7,890 nucleotides of DNA from Chloroflexota bacterium (GTDB lineage Bacteria; Chloroflexota; Dehalococcoidia; Lucifugimonadales; UBA3495), in the NCBI GenBank assembly GCA_028874675.1, contig JAPPJA010000477.1, forward strand, positions 1-7,890. The letters run 5' to 3'. The notes below the pieces were generated by a model, which was not told where the DNA came from, did no database searches, and was given only the letters and a program-made list of their open reading frames with translations. The translations under genes were made by a program, and so were the position numbers. This document shows, in pieces, positions 4,644 through 7,890 of this stretch. The stretch's first letter is position 1; each line of letters starts with the position of its first letter.

Positions 4644-7600
4644 GTGACACAACAGATGGGATTTACGAAAATCCGAAGAAGTCCGCCCCGTCTCATCTCG
4701 CTGGTCGGATTCCTGACGGTCATTGCTGTCCTGCTTTTAGCCATTGGACAAGTAGCGGCCAATCCTGCCCGCGCCAGCGGCCATGATCCGCTCAATCAAC
4801 GCCAGCCTGTGCCCGGTCAGATGACGACTGACGAGGATGCGAGCCTCAGCGAAATCAACATCACAGAGAACGGTGAACCGGTTACGCTGGATCCGCAATT
4901 TGATCCGGCCACCACCCTCTACACGGCCACCGTTGACGCTGAAACGGTATCCTTGAGCGCATCCGCCGCCGCGACCGGGGCCGGCATAACACAGATTAAC
5001 ATCGGGGACGAAGTGACGGGCTTTATCACTCCCGCAAGCACGGTGAGCATGGACGCCGACCTTGCCGAGGGCGCCGCAACCGTCATCTTGTTGCGTGTGC
5101 TCGCCGCGGACCAGGTGACGACCGAAACCTACTACGTCATCCTGTCCCGGCCCGCCGACTCCTCGGTGCCGGACATCATCATCGAGGCAGACCCCGCCGA
5201 GTACGTGGCCGGCATCGGCCCGTTGACCTTCACGCTGACGCGCGGCGGCGACACGACAGACAGCCTCGGCGTCATTGTCAACCTGACCCAGACGGAAGAA
5301 TGGCTCTCCAATCTTTCCAGAACGGCAAACTTCACCGCCGGCGACTCGGAAACCACTATCATCCTCGTCCCCGCAGATTTCTCGTCTAGCGTGACCCGGA
5401 ACGGGAACCTGGCCGCGACGGTCGCTCCCGTCGCTGACTACGACACCGGCGGAGTCGCGCAGGTGCGGGTCATCTCCCAGGAGGGGCCGGCAGTGACGGT
5501 CATGCTCGAGCATTCGACCTACACCGTTGCCGAAAACGCCGGCACGCTGGAAGTCGATCTGGTGGCCCGCGCTCACTCAAGCGTCCCCCGCATCGACGGT
5601 TTCAACGTGAGCATAGTATCCGATGCTCAGACCGCCTCCAGCTCTGAAGACTCCAGAGACTTTCACTCCGTGTCAACTCTAACTAGGTTCAACTCCTCCG
5701 ATTTCCTATTGGAAGATGGCGTGCTGGTCGGGAGCAAAACGGTAACCATCACCATCGTGGATGACGCCATCTACGAAGGGGACGAGACATTTCACCTCCA
5801 CCCGGGCCGGGCGCCGGGTCTCACGGCAGAGGTGAAGGTCCTCGACCCGGAAGGAGCGGAATGCTCCACAACGTGCCCGAAGCCATACGTGGTGACCATC
5901 ACCGACGACGACCTGCCCGTGCCGGAGACCGACGATGATGAGGAGGGGGTGGTCATCCAGCCCACCAGCGTCACCGTGCCCGAGGGTCATTCTACCCATT
6001 ACACCGTGGCGCTGGGAACCCAGCCCACCGGCGACGTAACGGTCACCATCAACGATCCAGCGGACAACACCGACGTGACCGTCGACGAGGCCACCCTGAC
6101 CTTCACCACCGACGATTGGGACACGCCCCAGCTGGTGACCGTCAACGCCGCGACCGACACCGATGAGGATGAGGACAGCGCCACCATCACCCACTCGGTA
6201 AGCGGCTACGGGACCGTCACCACCGCCAACGATGTGACGGTGACGGTCACTGAAGCGGACCGGGTGAATGTGGAGATCAAGCATGAGGAGCAGCGTCACA
6301 ACGTAAGGGAGGGCACAAGCAAGGAAATCAAGGTACTGCTGGACCAGGACCCGGAGAGGACGTTGGTAATCGGTCTATCCGGCAAAGGGGTCCGCGGCGC
6401 CACCAGCGACGACTATACCATTCCCGCCTTCGTGATTTTCAGTCCCGGTGAGACCGAGCAGACCTACACCTTCACCGCAGTGGACGACACCATTGACGAC
6501 GACGGCGTGGGCCAGGGGGTGGACCACGAGAGGGTAGAGGTTTCATTCACCGACCTGCCCGGCGGTGTCTCGGTTGGGATTCCCCGCCGGGCCTTCGTGA
6601 ACATCGTCGACAACGACAAACCCGAAACTGTTTATGTGAGCTTCACTCATTCCACCATCAGCCTGGCGGAGGGGAGCAGGGCATCCGGCCTTGGTGTTCG
6701 GTTGAATGAGCCGCCCGAGCGGCAGATCAGCAACATACTACTGGTCTGGGAATACCAGGGAGGCGCTACCAATGCCGACGCTTCAGGCTTCACAAGCAGG
6801 GTGAGTTTCGCCCCAACACATACGAGCGTTGGCTTCGGCAACGTGGAATTGGACCAGGACAGGATCGACGAACAGGGAGAGGGCCTGAAGCTCAGCTTCG
6901 GAGAACTGCCCGAGGGAGTGGCCCTCGGCACACCCAGTGAGATCATTTTCACCTTCCTGGACGACGACACCGCCGGAGTAACCGTCAACCCCACCACCCT
7001 CACTGTAGCCGAGGGAGAAGACGAGACGTACACGATCGAGCTGGACTCCCAGCCCACTGCGGACGTGACTGTCACCATAGACGGGACCTCGGGTACTGAT
7101 CTCACCCTGGATTCGTCCACGCTGACCTTCACGACCGGCGCTTGGGACGCCGCCAAAACCGTGACGGTAACTGCCGCTCAGGACAGCGACGCCGAAAATG
7201 ACAGCGTCACCCTGACCCACACCGTCACGTCCACTGACACGCTCTACGGGGGAATCAGCGCCGACAACGTGGACGTGACGGTTGACGATGACGAGGATAC
7301 TTCTGTATCCGTAACGGTGGAGTTCGGTTCGGCTGCCTACAGCGTGGCGGAGAGCGACGACGCCAGCACCACCGAGACCAAGGAGAACGAGGTGACGGTG
7401 ACGGTGAAGCTGTCCGCCGATCCCGAGCGGACTGTGACCATCCCCATAGAGAAGACCGAACAGGGCGGGGCCAGCAGCGCCGACTACAGTGGGGTGCCAG
7501 CGAACGTGGTGTTTAACAGTAGTGATACGGAGAAGAGCTTCACTTTCACGGCGACGGCGGACACGGTGGACGACGATGGGGAGAGTGTGAAGCTGACCTT

Positions 7601-7890
7601 CGGGACGACGCTGCCCACCGGGGTAACGGAGGGGACCACCAGGGAGACGGTAATCACCATCAACGACGACGACCCACCACCGGTGGCGGTCACAATTGAA
7701 CATCCCACCTACACCGTCGCCGAAGATGCGGGCACGTTGGACGTGGTCGTGGTGGCCCAGGCGCGCCCGGGCGCCACCAGCGTTGACGACTTCGTCGTGG
7801 GAATATTGTCCGATGCTCAGACGGCGGTGGTCGACCTGGAGTTCCCCGACTACGAGCCCTTAAGTCTGCGACCGCAGTTCACATCCTCGG
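4644..7890 (+). CDS. Large secreted Calx-beta/cadherin-like repeat protein (5' part)
   Basis: This frame is open from GTG at 4644 to the window edge (1082 complete codons, no stop), so the gene is cut by the window. GTG is chosen because GAGG lies 10 nt upstream; ATG at 4656 is in frame but lacks a site. Residues 9-39 form a signal peptide: basic n-region (KIRRSPPR), hydrophobic core to about 35, and cleavage probably after VAA39 or ARA44. A cadherin-like beta-sandwich domain follows (about 66-170, LSEINI...FDPATTLYTATV...TYYVILSRP). Beta-sandwich modules of the Calx-beta type come next: 175-283, 284-430, 435-539, 540-658, 659-775, 778-885, 886-1010 and 1014 onward. Most end in an acidic edge such as TITDDD, VDND, FLDDD or INDDD, where calcium-binding acidic residues sit in the family. 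It is probably an extracellular adhesin or surface-layer protein; the partner and anchor are unknown because the C-terminus is missing. Confidence 0.9.
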   Translation, partial: MTQQMGFTKIRRSPPRLISLVGFLTVIAVLLLAIGQVAANPARASGHDPLNQRQPVPGQMTTDEDASLSEINITENGEPVTLDPQFDPATTLYTATVDAETVSLSASAAATGAGITQINIGDEVTGFITPASTVSMDADLAEGAATVILLRVLAADQVTTETYYVILSRPADSSVPDIIIEADPAEYVAGIGPLTFTLTRGGDTTDSLGVIVNLTQTEEWLSNLSRTANFTAGDSETTIILVPADFSSSVTRNGNLAATVAPVADYDTGGVAQVRVISQEGPAVTVMLEHSTYTVAENAGTLEVDLVARAHSSVPRIDGFNVSIVSDAQTASSSEDSRDFHSVSTLTRFNSSDFLLEDGVLVGSKTVTITIVDDAIYEGDETFHLHPGRAPGLTAEVKVLDPEGAECSTTCPKPYVVTITDDDLPVPETDDDEEGVVIQPTSVTVPEGHSTHYTVALGTQPTGDVTVTINDPADNTDVTVDEATLTFTTDDWDTPQLVTVNAATDTDEDEDSATITHSVSGYGTVTTANDVTVTVTEADRVNVEIKHEEQRHNVREGTSKEIKVLLDQDPERTLVIGLSGKGVRGATSDDYTIPAFVIFSPGETEQTYTFTAVDDTIDDDGVGQGVDHERVEVSFTDLPGGVSVGIPRRAFVNIVDNDKPETVYVSFTHSTISLAEGSRASGLGVRLNEPPERQISNILLVWEYQGGATNADASGFTSRVSFAPTHTSVGFGNVELDQDRIDEQGEGLKLSFGELPEGVALGTPSEIIFTFLDDDTAGVTVNPTTLTVAEGEDETYTIELDSQPTADVTVTIDGTSGTDLTLDSSTLTFTTGAWDAAKTVTVTAAQDSDAENDSVTLTHTVTSTDTLYGGISADNVDVTVDDDEDTSVSVTVEFGSAAYSVAESDDASTTETKENEVTVTVKLSADPERTVTIPIEKTEQGGASSADYSGVPANVVFNSSDTEKSFTFTATADTVDDDGESVKLTFGTTLPTGVTEGTTRETVITINDDDPPPVAVTIEHPTYTVAEDAGTLDVVVVAQARPGATSVDDFVVGILSDAQTAVVDLEFPDYEPLSLRPQFTSS
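5493..5699 (+). repeat. Internal module A, copy 1 (protein residues 284-352)
   Basis: This is the start of the Calx-beta module with EHSTYTVAENAGTLEV and SDAQTA. It aligns without gaps over 69 codons to 7683-7889, with 33 identical residues by hand count. Its second half is serine-rich (TASSSEDSRDFHSV), and the module continues to about residue 430 with a CSTTC loop. Confidence 0.75.
5946..6260 (+). repeat. Internal module B, copy 1 (residues 435-539)
   Basis: This is a roughly 105-residue beta-sandwich module with PTSVTVPEG, the QPTGDVTVTI strand, LTFTTDDWDTPQLVTV and an aspartate-rich D.DED segment. It is a clear paralog of 6975-7298, sharing the pattern QPT.DVTVTI...LTFTT..WD....VTV.AA.D.D.....T.TH.V. 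Confidence 0.75.
6975..7298 (+). repeat. Internal module B, copy 2 (residues 778-885)
   Basis: This copy has PTTLTVAEG, QPTADVTVTI, LTFTTGAWDAAKTVTV and DNVDVTVDDDED. It is the partner of 5946-6260. Both copies have the tryptophan-aspartate pair and the acidic end. Confidence 0.75.
7299..7673 (+). repeat. Internal module C, copy 2 (residues 886-1010)
   Basis: Pattern ADPERTVTIPI...GGASSADYSGVPANVVF...TEKSFTFTATADTVDDDGE, ending in TINDDD. It is paralogous to the more diverged copy at 6261-6617 (DQDPERTLVIGL...ATSDDYTIP...TYTFTAVDDTIDDDG...IVDND). The segment 6618-6968 looks like a third, weaker relative. Confidence 0.7.
7683..7889 (+). repeat. Internal module A, copy 2, cut by window end (residues 1014-1082)
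   Basis: EHPTYTVAEDAGTLDV and SDAQTA match copy 1 at 5493-5699 without a gap to the last complete codon. The series of modules therefore restarts here and probably continues beyond the window. Confidence 0.75.

Noticed and set aside
4644..4736. Tat signal (twin arginine at residues 11-12)
   Set aside because: The RR is not in an S/T-R-R-x-F-L-K context; an ordinary Sec signal peptide fits better.
4737..5576. Long minus-strand frames (also 5706-6299 and 6783-7703)
   Set aside because: They are shadows of the repeat-protein frame; GC-rich, aspartate/threonine-rich coding produces open antisense frames. They are V/G/H/R-rich with no domain pattern.

Overview
The window looks like a chromosomal segment from an uncultivated, moderately GC-rich bacterium, most likely Chloroflexota of the Dehalococcoidia/SAR202 kind. 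This is inferred from remembered resemblance, not a search. The clues are Calx-beta modules of the 'DPERTVTIP...DYSGVP...DTVDDDGESVKL' type, a luciferase-like monooxygenase beside a metallo-beta-lactamase (MBL)-fold hydrolase, and dispersed palindromes whose translation reads 'SFPRRQEP'. No rRNA, tRNA, CRISPR array, integrase or transposase gene is visible.

Layout, left to right. (1) 1-562: two very short plus-strand reading frames, each with one predicted membrane helix, behind a TATAAT box and a near-consensus Shine-Dalgarno. (2) 704-836: a 133-bp element with perfect 14-bp inverted termini that overlaps the 3' end of the next gene. (3) 753-1547, minus: a multi-pass PAP2-superfamily phosphatase/transferase whose last 27 residues are encoded by that element. 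(4) 1621-1658: an intrinsic terminator for minus-strand transcription. (5) 1680-2732, minus: an LLM-class flavin- or F420-dependent oxidoreductase. (6) 2837-3688, minus: an MBL-fold hydrolase with a complete metal-ligand set; it lies 104 nt upstream of the oxidoreductase and may share its transcript. (7) 3689-4643: a 955-nt intergenic region with outward-facing candidate promoters, a 42-bp near-perfect palindrome between them, and a cluster of mutually exclusive stems in what would be a ~470-nt leader of the last gene. (8) 4644 to the window end, plus: the first 1082 residues of a large secreted Calx-beta/cadherin-like repeat protein that runs off the right edge.

The oxidoreductase and hydrolase could be successive steps of a catabolic route (oxidation, then hydrolysis of an ester, lactone or thioester), but no substrate can be named from sequence. 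The PAP2 protein is separated from them by the terminator and has its own ribosome-binding site. The repeat protein is divergent from this cluster and is probably a calcium-binding surface or adhesion protein. The points most worth a second look are the element that re-wrote the PAP2 C-terminus, the folded leader upstream of the repeat protein, and the palindrome between the divergent promoters.
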